From Mycolicibacterium boenickei (GTDB lineage Bacteria; Actinomycetota; Actinomycetes; Mycobacteriales; Mycobacteriaceae), in assembly GCF_010731295.1 (NCBI RefSeq), contig NZ_AP022579.1, positions 3,100,001-3,164,000 on the forward strand: a DNA stretch of 64,000 nucleotides, in the 5' to 3' direction. Shown here piece after piece: positions 17,647 to 25,675 of this stretch. Under the pieces are notes generated by a model. That model ran no database searches. It saw nothing but the letters and a program-made list of their open reading frames with translations, and had not been told where the DNA came from. Made by a program: the position numbers and the translations under genes. Each line of letters begins with the position of its first letter. The stretch's first letter is position 1.

Positions 17647-18026
17647 GATGCCATGATCAGCCGCTCCCAGCAAAACGTGAGCAAGATCATCCCAGGCCGT
17701 CGACGTAGTCTGGATCTCGAAGCGGCACCGGTTTTCCCGGAGTGGTCCCCGGCCGGGAACGGAATCGGTACCGCGCTCGAATACTGGAAAAGTGCCTGTT
17801 GGGTCGGTCTGAGAGGCGACCGTTCACCGGGTGGTTACCTGGTGTTGGAGCAGGCTGCCCCAGGCAGCGGTCGTAGGTAGGTCGCGCCAACGGGTGGTTC
17901 AGACCTGGGCCAGCTACAGCAAACCCATATCGGCGCCTGACTTGACCCGGCGTCAGCCGGGTTTTGGGACTAGCGTGTCAAATTGGCGTCGTCGTCAGCG
18001 GCGTCGGATACGACAGTTGGGGACCC
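17647..18026. other. intergenic region, no supported gene
   Basis: This stretch of 380 bases has no convincing reading frame; the longest candidate (17653-17880) lacks family features and a ribosome binding site. Its only clear structure is the intrinsic terminator at 17945-17965. The rest presumably carries the promoter of the secreted repeat protein. Confidence 0.5.
17945..17965 (+). terminator. intrinsic terminator
   Basis: A 7-bp perfect stem (ACCCGGC / GCCGGGT) with a GTCA loop is followed by a short T run. It separates the LLM oxidoreductase from the secreted repeat protein. Confidence 0.6.
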
Positions 18027-18398
18027 ATGATGCAGAAGAGTTTGATCGCCACGACCCTCGCCGCGGGGGCGATCGGCGCCGCGGTGGCGCTGTCCGCGCC
18101 GGCGTCGGCTGATTCCAAGGGCAACAGCACCGTCGGGTGCTCGCCGTGTGACCGAGTGAATTCGTCGGTCACCGATGCCGTCACCGACGCTGCCAAGAGC
18201 GCGCTCACCGGCGGGGTGGACCTGCCCGAGAGCCCCATCGTGGAGAAGTGGACCAACTTCCCCGGCGACACCGCTGAGAAGTGGACCTCGTTCCCGGGCA
18301 AGACCGCCGAGAAGTGGGCGACGTTCCCGGGCAAGACCGCCGAGAAGTGGGGCGGCTTCCCGGGCAAGATGCTGAAGAAGTGGACCGGCCTGGGCTGA
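18027..18398 (+). CDS. small secreted protein with Lys-Trp 11-residue repeats (copy 1)
   Basis: A 123-residue protein. An N-terminal signal peptide (about residues 1-30) ends in APASADS, so export and cleavage after ASA are likely. A CSPC pair follows. The C-terminal third is built from four consecutive 11-residue units of the form EKWxxFPGxTA, ending KKWTGLG. The repeat is perfect enough that the DNA shows a 33-base period near 18240-18380. A second protein of the same design lies at 22650-22988 on the other strand. I recognise no known family. Two adjacent ATGs (18027, 18030) could start it. Confidence 0.75.
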   Translation: MMQKSLIATTLAAGAIGAAVALSAPASADSKGNSTVGCSPCDRVNSSVTDAVTDAAKSALTGGVDLPESPIVEKWTNFPGDTAEKWTSFPGKTAEKWATFPGKTAEKWGGFPGKMLKKWTGLG

Positions 18399-18426
18399 CC
18401 TGCTCCCGGAGGACACCAACCTCACT

Positions 18427-18461
18427 CACGAGCGTGCGGCAACACGAGCCGCACGCTCGTG
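18427..18461. terminator. perfect 14-bp hairpin after the repeat protein gene
   Basis: A 14-bp perfect inverted repeat (CACGAGCGTGCGGC and its complement) with a 7-base loop lies 28 bases after the stop. No T run follows, which is common for mycobacterial terminators. Confidence 0.6.
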
Positions 18462-18569
18462 TCGTATCTGGAGGTTAGCTGGAATTTCGCTGATCTTAAC
18501 TGTTCTCGCAGTACCTCCCGGCCCCTGAAATGGACGCAGCCCGTTCACCGTCCAAAGGAGCTCGTCTCA

Positions 18570-19925
18570 ATGGCTGCGCCCGCAAGGCAGTTGCACCTCA
18601 ACGCATTCCTGCGCAACATCGGTCAACACGAAGCGGCGTGGCGCCTCCCCGAAACCGACCTGTCGGGCATCACCGACATCGCCCACTACATCGAACTGGC
18701 TCGCATCGCCGAGCGCGGCAAGCTCGACGCCGTCTTCTTCGCCGACCATCCGGTGCTCAAGGACCAGACCGAGTTTCGCCCGTTCGATGCCCTTGACCCG
18801 ATCACCCTGGTCGCGGCGCTGGCCGGGGCGACCACCAACGTGGGCCTTATCGCGACGGCGTCCACCACCTACAACGACCCGTACGGGTTGGCGCGCCGGT
18901 TCGCCACTCTCGACCACGTGAGCCGGGGACGGGCCGGCTGGAACGTCGTGACGACGGCCAATGCCTCGGCCGCGGCCAACTTCGGGGTGCCGAACCACCC
19001 GGACCCGGAGGCGCGGTACCGGCGTGCCGATGAGTTCCTCCAGGTCGCCCTGAAATTGTGGGACAGCTGGGAGGACGACGCCATCGTCGGCGACAAGGTC
19101 GCGCCACGCTTCGTGGATCCGGACAAGATCCACGCGATCAACCACGCGGGAGCACATTTCGACGTCGCCGGGCCGCTGGAGGTGCCGCGTTCGCCGCAGG
19201 GGCATCCGGTGCTGTTCCAGGCCGGATCATCCGAGCCGGGCAAGGATCTCGCCGCCAGGTACGCCGAGGCCATCTTCACCGCACAACCCACCCTGGACGA
19301 GGCCCGCGACTTCTACCGCGACGTCAAGGCCCGCATCCGCCGCCACGGTCGCAACCCGGAGCAGGTGCACATCTTGCCCGGCCTGTCGACGATCATCGCC
19401 GGCACAGAAGCCGAGGCCCGCGAGCGCCAACGCGAATTCGAGGAGCTCACCGTGCCCGATTACGGGCTCGAACAACTCAGTGCCATCGTCGGATTCGCGG
19501 TCACCAAGGACGATCTCGACCGGAAACTGAACTTCCCCGCCGAGGACCCGGGGGACACGTTCATCAAGAGCCGGCTCACCCTGGTGAAGCGTTTGGTCGA
19601 GACGGACAACCTCACCGTCCGTGAACTGTTGCTGCGGCTGAGCAGCGGCCGGGGACATCGTCTGTTTGCCGGCACGCCCGAACAGGTCGCCGACACCATC
19701 GAGGAGTGGTTCACCACCGGCGCGGCCGACGGCTTCAACCTCATCCCGCCGGCTCTGCCGTCCTCGCTGGCCGATTTCGTCGACCATGTCGTCCCAGAGT
19801 TGCAGCGCCGCGGCCTCTTCCGTGAGGAATACACCGGCACCACCCTTCGTGACCATCTCGGCCTGGACCGGCCGGCCAACCAATTCACCACCGCCACGGG
19901 CACCGCCGTGTCGGCGGCGAGCTGA
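18570..19925 (+). CDS. FMN-dependent monooxygenase of the NtaA/SnaA/DszA (LLM) family
   Basis: A 451-residue two-component flavin monooxygenase. The family pattern is clear: the N-terminal LNAFLRNIGQHEAAWR, the FFADHPVL segment, the GRAGWNVVTTANASAAANFG motif and VLFQAGSSEPGKDLAARYAEAIF. ATG 18570 has AAAGGAG ten bases upstream. It is the first gene of a four-gene cluster with an SsuACB-type transporter. Cleavage of a C-S bond in an imported sulfonate, sulfone or thioether is therefore the likely role, releasing sulfite under sulfur limitation. A separate flavin reductase must supply FMNH2; none is nearby. Confidence 0.85.
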   Translation: MAAPARQLHLNAFLRNIGQHEAAWRLPETDLSGITDIAHYIELARIAERGKLDAVFFADHPVLKDQTEFRPFDALDPITLVAALAGATTNVGLIATASTTYNDPYGLARRFATLDHVSRGRAGWNVVTTANASAAANFGVPNHPDPEARYRRADEFLQVALKLWDSWEDDAIVGDKVAPRFVDPDKIHAINHAGAHFDVAGPLEVPRSPQGHPVLFQAGSSEPGKDLAARYAEAIFTAQPTLDEARDFYRDVKARIRRHGRNPEQVHILPGLSTIIAGTEAEARERQREFEELTVPDYGLEQLSAIVGFAVTKDDLDRKLNFPAEDPGDTFIKSRLTLVKRLVETDNLTVRELLLRLSSGRGHRLFAGTPEQVADTIEEWFTTGAADGFNLIPPALPSSLADFVDHVVPELQRRGLFREEYTGTTLRDHLGLDRPANQFTTATGTAVSAAS

Positions 19926-19938
19926 CAGGGGACCCCAT

Positions 19939-20997
19939 ATGCGTAATCCGTTGACCCGCTTGGCCCGGGGTATCCTGGCTGCCGGTCTCGTCGTGGGCAT
20001 GGTGAGTGCCTGCCAGTCGTCCGGATCCGGTGCGTCGGGCACCGGCGGACTGGCGGCCGATGCGCCGATTCCGGTGGCGGTGCCGGAAGGCACCAGCCTG
20101 GTGGTTGCCGACGACGCCAACCGGCTCAAGACCCTGTTCAAACTCTCCGGGGAGCAGGACCGGCTCAGCGCCGACGTCACCTACGCCAACTTCAGCAGTG
20201 GACCCCTGCGTCTGGAGGCGATCCGCTCGGGCAACGCGCAACTGGGCCGGGTCGGCGATGTCCCGCCCATCCTCGCGCAGTACTCGGACGCCGGAGTGCC
20301 CATCGTCGGGGCGGTCAAATACGACGGGAACGGGCTGGTGCTGGCAACCTCACCGGGTTCGGGCATCAAGTCATTGAAAGACCTTGCCGGCAAGAAGATC
20401 GCGATCAACGAAGGGACGGCGCAGCAGGCAGTGGTGCTGCGCAACCTCAAGTCCGCCGGCCTGAGCATCAAGGACGTGCAGCCGATCAACCTCGGGTTGG
20501 CCGAGTTCGCCGACGGTCTGCGTGCCGAACAGGTCAACGCCGCGGTGCTCAAACAGCCGGACCGCGTCCGCTACCTCGCCTCGACCAAGGGGGAGGGCAG
20601 CATCGAAATCCCCAATGCCCCGGGCGCTTACCCCGGCCTGTACTACGTCTACGCCAGCCGGGAGGCGCTGTCCGACCCGGCCCGCGCCGCGGCCATCCGC
20701 GAGTTCGTCATCGCCTGGTACCGCGCCGAACAATGGCTCAACGACAACAAGCAGACCTGGATCGACGAATACCTGATCAAAGACCAGAAGGTCAGCCCGG
20801 AAGACGCCAAGGCCATCGCGGCGGCCGACGGAAAGTCCTCGGTTCCGGGATTCACCGATGAGCTGATCAACACCCAGCAGGAGACCATCGATCTGCTTCA
20901 ACAGGCCGGCGCGTTCTCCGGGAAACAGTTGAGCGCCAAAGACGAATTCGATTCCCGGTTCGCCGAACTCAACGCGACGTCGACGGGTAAGCAGTGA
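19939..20997 (+). CDS. ssuA: SsuA/TauA-type substrate-binding lipoprotein
   Basis: A 352-residue periplasmic-binding protein. Its signal peptide ends in a lipobox (VSAC, Cys at residue 25), so it is lipid-anchored outside the membrane. The mature part has the NMT1/SsuA fold signs: GIKSLKDLAGKKIAINEGTA and the ligand loop VGDVPPILAQYSDAGVPIVGAVKYDG. Start ATG 19939 follows the monooxygenase by 13 bases, with AGGGGAC upstream. The stop overlaps the permease start. It would capture an organosulfur compound, probably an aliphatic sulfonate. Confidence 0.85.
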   Translation: MRNPLTRLARGILAAGLVVGMVSACQSSGSGASGTGGLAADAPIPVAVPEGTSLVVADDANRLKTLFKLSGEQDRLSADVTYANFSSGPLRLEAIRSGNAQLGRVGDVPPILAQYSDAGVPIVGAVKYDGNGLVLATSPGSGIKSLKDLAGKKIAINEGTAQQAVVLRNLKSAGLSIKDVQPINLGLAEFADGLRAEQVNAAVLKQPDRVRYLASTKGEGSIEIPNAPGAYPGLYYVYASREALSDPARAAAIREFVIAWYRAEQWLNDNKQTWIDEYLIKDQKVSPEDAKAIAAADGKSSVPGFTDELINTQQETIDLLQQAGAFSGKQLSAKDEFDSRFAELNATSTGKQ

Positions 20998-21875
20998 CCA
21001 CCGTCCAGACGGCCCCGGCGTCGGCACTGAATTCGGACCCGAATCCGGTTGAACGCCAGGACTATCCGCACCTGGAACACCGGTCGGGGACGCAGCGTCG
21101 CCGACGGCTGGGGCCGGGACGGGCCATCCCGGCGTCGTTGGCCATCGGACCGCTCCTACTGGTCGCCATCTGGATCATCACCTCGCAACTGGGCATCCTC
21201 GATCCGCGGACCCTGCCGCACCCGCTGGACATCGTGCGCACGATCGGCGAGATGTGGTCGGACGGCCGGTTGCCGACGAACATCCTCGCCTCGCTCAAGC
21301 TGGCATCGATCTCGTTGGCCATCGGCGTGGCACTGGGTCTGGTGCTCGCGTTGATCTCGGGGTTGAGCCGGATCGGCGAGGCCATCGTCGATGGGCCGAT
21401 CCAGGTCAAGCGCGCGGTGCCGACGCTGGCCATCATCCCGCTGGCGATCATCTGGTTCGGCATCGGCGACACCATGAAGATCATCATCATCGCGACCAGC
21501 GTGCTGATTCCCGTCTATATCAACACCACCGCACAGCTCAAGGGTGTCGACCTGCGCCACGTCGAACTTGCTGAAACCGTTGGGCTTTCCCGCAGCCAGT
21601 TCATCCGCAAGGTGGCCATTCCCGGCGCCCTGCCCGGATTCTTCACCGGGCTGCGGCTCGCGGTCACCATCTCCTGGACCGCCCTGGTGGTCGTCGAACA
21701 GGTCAACGCCACCAGTGGGATCGGCTATCTCATGACCCAGGCCCGCCTGTACGGGCAGCTGGACATCGTGGTGGTGGGCCTGCTGGTATACGCGGTGTTC
21801 GGACTCACCGGGGATTACGTCGTCCGCGCCGTCGAGAGGAGAGCGCTGTCGTGGCGACGCGCACTGGGAACCTGA
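20994..21875 (+). CDS. ssuC: SsuC-type ABC transporter permease
   Basis: A 293-residue membrane protein with about six helices. It carries the permease EAA loop (ELAETVGLSRSQFIRKVAIPGALPGFFTGLR), where the ATPase docks. The N-terminal 45 residues are hydrophilic and cytoplasmic. The GTG start overlaps the lipoprotein stop (GTGA) and the 3' end overlaps the ATPase gene by 25 bases. All three transporter genes are therefore translated together. Confidence 0.87.
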   Translation: MTTVQTAPASALNSDPNPVERQDYPHLEHRSGTQRRRRLGPGRAIPASLAIGPLLLVAIWIITSQLGILDPRTLPHPLDIVRTIGEMWSDGRLPTNILASLKLASISLAIGVALGLVLALISGLSRIGEAIVDGPIQVKRAVPTLAIIPLAIIWFGIGDTMKIIIIATSVLIPVYINTTAQLKGVDLRHVELAETVGLSRSQFIRKVAIPGALPGFFTGLRLAVTISWTALVVVEQVNATSGIGYLMTQARLYGQLDIVVVGLLVYAVFGLTGDYVVRAVERRALSWRRALGT

Positions 21876-22588
21876 CCGAGGAAGTGGCCGTCGTCCGGGA
21901 ATTGAGCCGATCATTCGGTGGCACAACCATTCTCGATTCGGTCGACCTCACCATCCGCAAGGGTGAATTCGTGGCCCTGCTGGGTCGCAGCGGTTCCGGT
22001 AAGAGCACGCTGCTGCGCGCGCTGGCCGGGCTGGACCACGGCGTGGCCGGGGCCGGGGATCTGTTCGTCGCCCGTGATGTGTCGGTGGTGTTCCAGGACT
22101 CCCGTCTGTTGCCGTGGTCGCGGGTGCTCGACAACGTCGCGCTCGGTCTGTCGGGCCGGGAGGTCAGACAGCGGGCCAGCGCGGTGCTTGCCGACGTCGG
22201 CCTGGCCGGACGCGAACAGGCCTGGCCCTACGAGCTGTCCGGCGGTGAGCAGCAGCGCGTGGCTCTGGCCCGGTCGCTGGTGCGAAACCCCGCGCTGCTG
22301 CTCGCCGATGAGCCTTTCGGGGCGCTCGACGCTCTGACCAGGGTCCGGATGCATCATCTGCTCAAGGAGCTGTGCGCGAAGTACGAGCCCGGGGTGCTGC
22401 TGGTGACCCATGACGTCGACGAGGCGGTGACGCTGGCTGACCGGGTGCTGGTGCTCGACGGCGGAACCTTCGTCGCGGACCGGCAGCTGGACTTCCAGAC
22501 TCCTGACGCCCGTAACTACCGCAACCCGGAGTTCATCGCCCATCGTGAGGCGCTGCTCGCTGCGCTCGGAGTGGGAGAGCAGCCGTAA
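21851..22588 (+). CDS. ssuB: SsuB-type ABC transporter ATP-binding protein
   Basis: A 245-residue nucleotide-binding subunit with all motifs: Walker [11 protein letters not shown]-loop [11 protein letters not shown], signature [15 protein letters not shown], Walker [15 protein letters not shown] and the switch His in THDVDEAV. It energises uptake of the organosulfur substrate. It starts within the permease gene (GTG 21851). A strong hairpin follows the stop, so the cluster ends here. Confidence 0.9.
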   Translation: MATRTGNLTEEVAVVRELSRSFGGTTILDSVDLTIRKGEFVALLGRSGSGKSTLLRALAGLDHGVAGAGDLFVARDVSVVFQDSRLLPWSRVLDNVALGLSGREVRQRASAVLADVGLAGREQAWPYELSGGEQQRVALARSLVRNPALLLADEPFGALDALTRVRMHHLLKELCAKYEPGVLLVTHDVDEAVTLADRVLVLDGGTFVADRQLDFQTPDARNYRNPEFIAHREALLAALGVGEQP

Positions 22589-22592
22589 ACAG

Positions 22593-22629
22593 ATCAGTGG
22601 TGATCCGCTGTAAACGGATCACCACTGAT
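22593..22629. terminator. bidirectional hairpin terminator between ssuB and the convergent repeat-protein gene
   Basis: A perfect 15-bp inverted repeat (ATCAGTGGTGATCCG and complement) with a 7-base loop starts five bases after the ssuB stop. It ends 21 bases before the stop of the minus-strand gene, serving both directions. Confidence 0.75.
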
Positions 22630-22649
22630 GTAGGGCGGTGTGCGGAGGT

Positions 22650-22988
22650 TTACTCCTCGTCACCACCACCGGACCACTTGTCCTGAAGGTTCTTTGGGAA
22701 ATCGCTCCACTTCTTGGCGATCTCGCCCGGGGCATTGGCCCACTTGTCGGCGGTGTTGGCGGGAGCACTGGCCCATTTGTCGGTGATGGCACCCGGGAAC
22801 GTCGTCCACTTGTTGGCTTCGATCGCACCCGCGCAGCTCCACTTGTCACCGGAGCTCACCGTGTAGTCGGGGTCGGTGTTGATGCTCTCGACGACTTCGT
22901 TGCAGTCAGTCGCAGAGGCCGGAGCGGCGAGCGCGAGTCCGGCGCTCAGGGCGCCTGCGGCTACCGCAGCTGCAATGAGCTTGTGCAT
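22650..22988 (-). CDS. small secreted protein with Lys-Trp repeats (copy 2)
   Basis: A 112-residue protein with a typical signal peptide (MHKLIAAAVAAGALSAGL, cleavage after ASA near residue 26) and two cysteines in the mature N-terminus. From residue 58 it has five repeats of the form xKWxxxPxxxA, spaced 11 residues, ending DKWSGGGDEE. The Lys-Trp-Pro spacing matches the protein at 18027-18398, but the sequences have diverged; this one has ITDKWASAPANTA-like units instead of AEKWTSFPGKT. Start ATG 22988 begins a clean signal peptide. It lies convergent to ssuB. Function unknown. Confidence 0.75.
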   Translation of the reverse strand: MHKLIAAAVAAGALSAGLALAAPASATDCNEVVESINTDPDYTVSSGDKWSCAGAIEANKWTTFPGAITDKWASAPANTADKWANAPGEIAKKWSDFPKNLQDKWSGGGDEE

Positions 22989-23140
22989 GGTTTGTCTGTC
23001 CCCCCATATGGAATACCGACGCGTTGGAGCCACTGTATACCTTGCAAGCAGTTTGCTGAAGGCCTTTTTCTCGCTGTTTTGCCGCCGGATCCAGGCCACA
23101 GGTGCGTTTGCCAAAACGGCGGTTTCGGTGCGCGTTGCGG

Positions 23141-23803
23141 TCAGGTGGGTTTGCCGTCCTGCGTCAAATGGTCGGCAAGCAACGTGCCTGCATTGCGGAT
23201 GTGCCGCGCCATGGCAGCGCGGGCCTTCTCCGGGTCTTTGGTCCGCAAGTGCTCGATGATGGCGCGGTGATCCTGGGCCGACGCCTCCGGCCACCCTTCC
23301 ACCGCGGCGAAGAACTTGCGCGGGGCGTACGCCAATGTCGTCTTGATCAGCCAGCGCATCTTGCGCGATCCGCTCATCCGGTAGATCAGGGCGTGGAACT
23401 CATGGTTGAGGCGTTCCTCTTCATCGAAATCTCCGGCGGCAGCGGCCCGTTCGAGCGCGTCCTGAATGCCTTCGAGTTCGTCGACCACGGCCGGCGTGAT
23501 GGTCGCAGCGGCGCGGGCGGTGAGCTCGCCGCCCAACAGCGCCTGCGCGTCGTAGATGTCGCGGATGTCGTCGCTGGACAGCGCGGTCACCATGAAGCCG
23601 CGCCGCGGCTCGACGGACAGGAAGCCCTCGGTCTGGAGTTGGAGTAGGCCCTCGCGCGCCGGGGTGGCGCTGACGCCCAATTCCTCGGCAACCGCCTCTG
23701 GGCGGATGAACGCTCCGGAGTGCAGCTGGCCCGAAACGATGAGCTCGCGAACGTGCGCCGCGACGACATCGGACAACCGCATCGGTGTCGGTCTCTTGTT
23801 CAT
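23141..23803 (-). CDS. GntR-family regulator, FadR/FCD subfamily
   Basis: A 220-residue regulator. The N-terminal winged helix (VAAHVRELIVSGQLHSGAFI...ELGVSATPAREGLLQLQTEGF) is followed by an all-helical FCD domain. The likely metal-binding Asp/His set is in LNHEFHALIYR, DHRAIIEHL and ARHIRNAG. It lies nine bases downstream of the acyl-CoA dehydrogenase gene on the same strand, so the two form an operon. Control of that operon through the palindrome at 24988-25015 is inferred. Confidence 0.87.
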   Translation of the reverse strand: MNKRPTPMRLSDVVAAHVRELIVSGQLHSGAFIRPEAVAEELGVSATPAREGLLQLQTEGFLSVEPRRGFMVTALSSDDIRDIYDAQALLGGELTARAAATITPAVVDELEGIQDALERAAAAGDFDEEERLNHEFHALIYRMSGSRKMRWLIKTTLAYAPRKFFAAVEGWPEASAQDHRAIIEHLRTKDPEKARAAMARHIRNAGTLLADHLTQDGKPT

Positions 23804-23812
23804 CCCGGCACC

Positions 23813-24970
23813 TCAGACATCGAGTCCGCCGCGCTTGACCAACTGCTTGGCGATCACGCCCCGCTGGATCTCGTTGGTGCCCTCGCCGACGATCATCAGC
23901 GGTGCATCCCGGAAGTAGCGTTCGACGTCGTACTCGGTGGAATAGCCGTAGCCGCCGTGGATACGGACGGCGTTCAGCGCGATCTCCATCGCGGTCTCGG
24001 ACGCGAACAGCTTGGCCATCCCGGCCTCCATGTCGCAGCGCCCGCCGGCATCGATCCGCTCCGCCGCGTCGAGCAGGAGGCTGCGTGCGGCATAGAGCTT
24101 GGTGCCCATGTCGGCCAGCATGTTGCCGATGGACTGGTGCTGCCAGATGGGCACCCCGAAGCTCTCCCGCTCCTGCGCATACTGCAGGGCGTCGTCGAAG
24201 GCCGCGCGGGCCACGCCGGTGGCCCGCGCGGCGACCTGGATTCGGCCGACCTCAAGTCCCTTCATCATCTGCGCGAAGCCCTGTCCTTCGGCGCCGCCCA
24301 GCAGAGCATCCGAATCCACATGGCAGTCAACGAAATTGATCTCGCAGCTCTCGACACCCTTGTAGCCGAGCTTCGGTAGGTCCTTGGAGACCGTGAAGCC
24401 GGGGACCTTCTCCACCAACAGGACCGAGACACCTTTGTGCGCGGGGCTGGCGGTCGGATCGGTCTTGCACAACAGTGCGACGAGGCCGGCTTTGCGGGCG
24501 TTGCTGATCCAGGTCTTCGAGCCGTTGATCACATAACCGGACTCGTCCTTCGCCGCGACGGTCCGCATGGCCTGCAGGTCCGAGCCGCCGCCGGGTTCGG
24601 TCAGGGCCATCGTGGCGCGGAGCTCGCCCGTGGCCATCCGGGGGAGGTATTTCTGCTTCTGCTCCTCGGTGCCGAACTGCAACAGGAGCTTGGCGACCAC
24701 GGTGTGTCCGCCCATCGCGCCGGCCAGGCTCATCCAGCCGCGCGCGAGTTCCTCGGTGACCTGGGCGTAGCACGGCATCGAAACAGCGGCGAAGCCATAC
24801 GGTTCCGGGATCGCCAGCCCGAAGATGCCCATCTCCTTCATCGCCTCGATGAGATCTCCGGGATAGGTGTTGGCGTGCTCGAGTTCGCGGACCACGGGCC
24901 GGACCTGCTTGTCCACGAAGTCGCGGACGGTGCTGACGATGGCCTGTTCTTCGGCAGACAACGTGATCAC
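23813..24970 (-). CDS. acyl-CoA dehydrogenase
   Basis: A 385-residue FAD enzyme with the complete ACAD layout: LTEPGGGSDLQAMRT flavin-binding segment, the TWISNARKAGL middle domain, QHQSIGNMLADM in the C-terminal helical bundle, and GYGYSTEYDVERYFRD...GEGTNEIQRGVIAKQLV at the end. The Glu of GEGTNE is in the usual catalytic-base position. It introduces an alpha-beta double bond in an acyl-CoA. The partner gene is a GntR regulator; no other beta-oxidation gene is adjacent. GTG 24970 has AAGGA upstream. Confidence 0.9.
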   Translation of the reverse strand: MITLSAEEQAIVSTVRDFVDKQVRPVVRELEHANTYPGDLIEAMKEMGIFGLAIPEPYGFAAVSMPCYAQVTEELARGWMSLAGAMGGHTVVAKLLLQFGTEEQKQKYLPRMATGELRATMALTEPGGGSDLQAMRTVAAKDESGYVINGSKTWISNARKAGLVALLCKTDPTASPAHKGVSVLLVEKVPGFTVSKDLPKLGYKGVESCEINFVDCHVDSDALLGGAEGQGFAQMMKGLEVGRIQVAARATGVARAAFDDALQYAQERESFGVPIWQHQSIGNMLADMGTKLYAARSLLLDAAERIDAGGRCDMEAGMAKLFASETAMEIALNAVRIHGGYGYSTEYDVERYFRDAPLMIVGEGTNEIQRGVIAKQLVKRGGLDV

Positions 24971-24987
24971 TGCGGCATCCTTCCTAG

Positions 24988-25015
24988 AACTCTGTAGAAA
25001 ATATTCTATAGAGTT
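24988..25015. promoter_or_regulatory. palindromic operator candidate upstream of the acyl-CoA dehydrogenase operon
   Basis: Half-sites AACTCTGTAGAA (24988-24999) and TTCTATAGAGTT (25004-25015) are complementary at 11 of 12 positions around a 4-base spacer. The site lies 18 bases before the dehydrogenase start. It is AT-rich against the local background, as expected for a promoter-overlapping site of the GntR protein. Confidence 0.55.
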
Positions 25016-25058
25016 TTGAATGCCCTCGCCGCGGTGTGCGGAGCTCTAGGGTCCACAC

Positions 25059-25466
25059 ATGGCAACAGATCCGATGGCGGCCGTGCGTCGGTACATCGAC
25101 GCGTTCAACCGGGGCGACGTCGATGCGCTGGCCGCCGCCTGCGCCGATCCGATGCAGATCCTGGACGGAATGGCGCCCCATGTGTGGCAGGGGCCGACCG
25201 CCACCCGGGACTGGTGGCGCGACGTGCTCGCCGACGGTGAGCACGTCGGTGCCTCCGGCTATCACGTCACCCTCGGTGAGCCGCGACATGTCGATATCAA
25301 CGGGGCGTACGGCTACGTCGTGGTCCCGACGACGATGACGTTCGACCTCAAGGGGCAGCGGATCGTGCAGAACGGGGGAGTCTTCACGGTCGCGCTCCGC
25401 AACGGTGACGATGGCTGGCGGCTGACGGCGTGGACGTGGTCGAAAGGCGTCAACAACCCGGAATAA
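25059..25466 (+). CDS. SnoaL/NTF2-like (ketosteroid-isomerase fold) protein
   Basis: A 135-residue cone-shaped NTF2-fold protein: helix MAAVRRYIDAFNRGDVDALAAACADP, then HVWQGPTATRDWW and a C-terminal sheet ending GWRLTAWTWSKG. Members are isomerases, hydratases or ligand-binding proteins; the pocket residues do not assign one. A TAGGGT box ends six bases before the ATG, so the mRNA may be leaderless. It is the last chromosomal gene before the integrated element. Confidence 0.78.
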   Translation: MATDPMAAVRRYIDAFNRGDVDALAAACADPMQILDGMAPHVWQGPTATRDWWRDVLADGEHVGASGYHVTLGEPRHVDINGAYGYVVVPTTMTFDLKGQRIVQNGGVFTVALRNGDDGWRLTAWTWSKGVNNPE

Positions 25467-25497
25467 CCTGTTTGTGCAGGTAGATGGTGATTTTGAA

Positions 25498-25520
25498 GAG
25501 TGCCCCCGGCAGGATTCGAA
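25498..25520. repeat. distal attachment core (attL), partial copy of the tRNA-Arg 3' end
   Basis: These 23 bases are identical to 35757-35779; identity stops at 25521. They match the acceptor stem and T-arm end of the tRNA but not the rest. This is therefore the remnant left by integration and not a tRNA gene. Confidence 0.85.
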
Positions 25521-25572
25521 ATAGCCGTACAGCCAGCCTCGCCTAGGCCGTTGAACTGCGAATTACCTTGAG

Positions 25573-25582
25573 TGTGCGCACA
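25573..25582. repeat. palindrome TGTGCGCACA, copy 1 of 4
   Basis: This self-complementary 10-mer recurs at 26951-26959 (9 bases), 27003-27012 and 27131-27140, only in the spacers on either side of the integrase gene. It is a candidate site for the element's repressor, excisionase or integrase. Confidence 0.5.
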
Positions 25583-25640
25583 ATTCGCTAGCTTGACCAA
25601 GTGATCCTTTGACGCCGATTGACGCGCTACGATAGGCAGT

Positions 25641-25661
25641 TAGGGCACGATAAGGGCACGG
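25641..25661 (+). repeat. left arm-type repeat candidate for the integrase
   Basis: TAGGGCACG followed three bases later by AGGGCACGG. Nearly the same 21-base block, in the same orientation, occurs at 35702-35722 beside the other attachment core. Direct repeats on both arms around a core are usual for tyrosine integrases. This copy also overlaps the leader of the integrase gene, which would allow self-regulation. Confidence 0.5.
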
Positions 25662-25675
25662 ATAGGCAAACGCGC

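Noticed and set aside
18240..18380. CRISPR-like periodic repeats
   Set aside because: The 33-base period is in frame and encodes the KW repeat; there are no spacers. No CRISPR array was seen anywhere in the window.
25498..25520. Possible second tRNA gene
   Set aside because: Only the 3' end of the tRNA is copied; the anticodon arm and D-arm are missing, so it is an attachment-site remnant.
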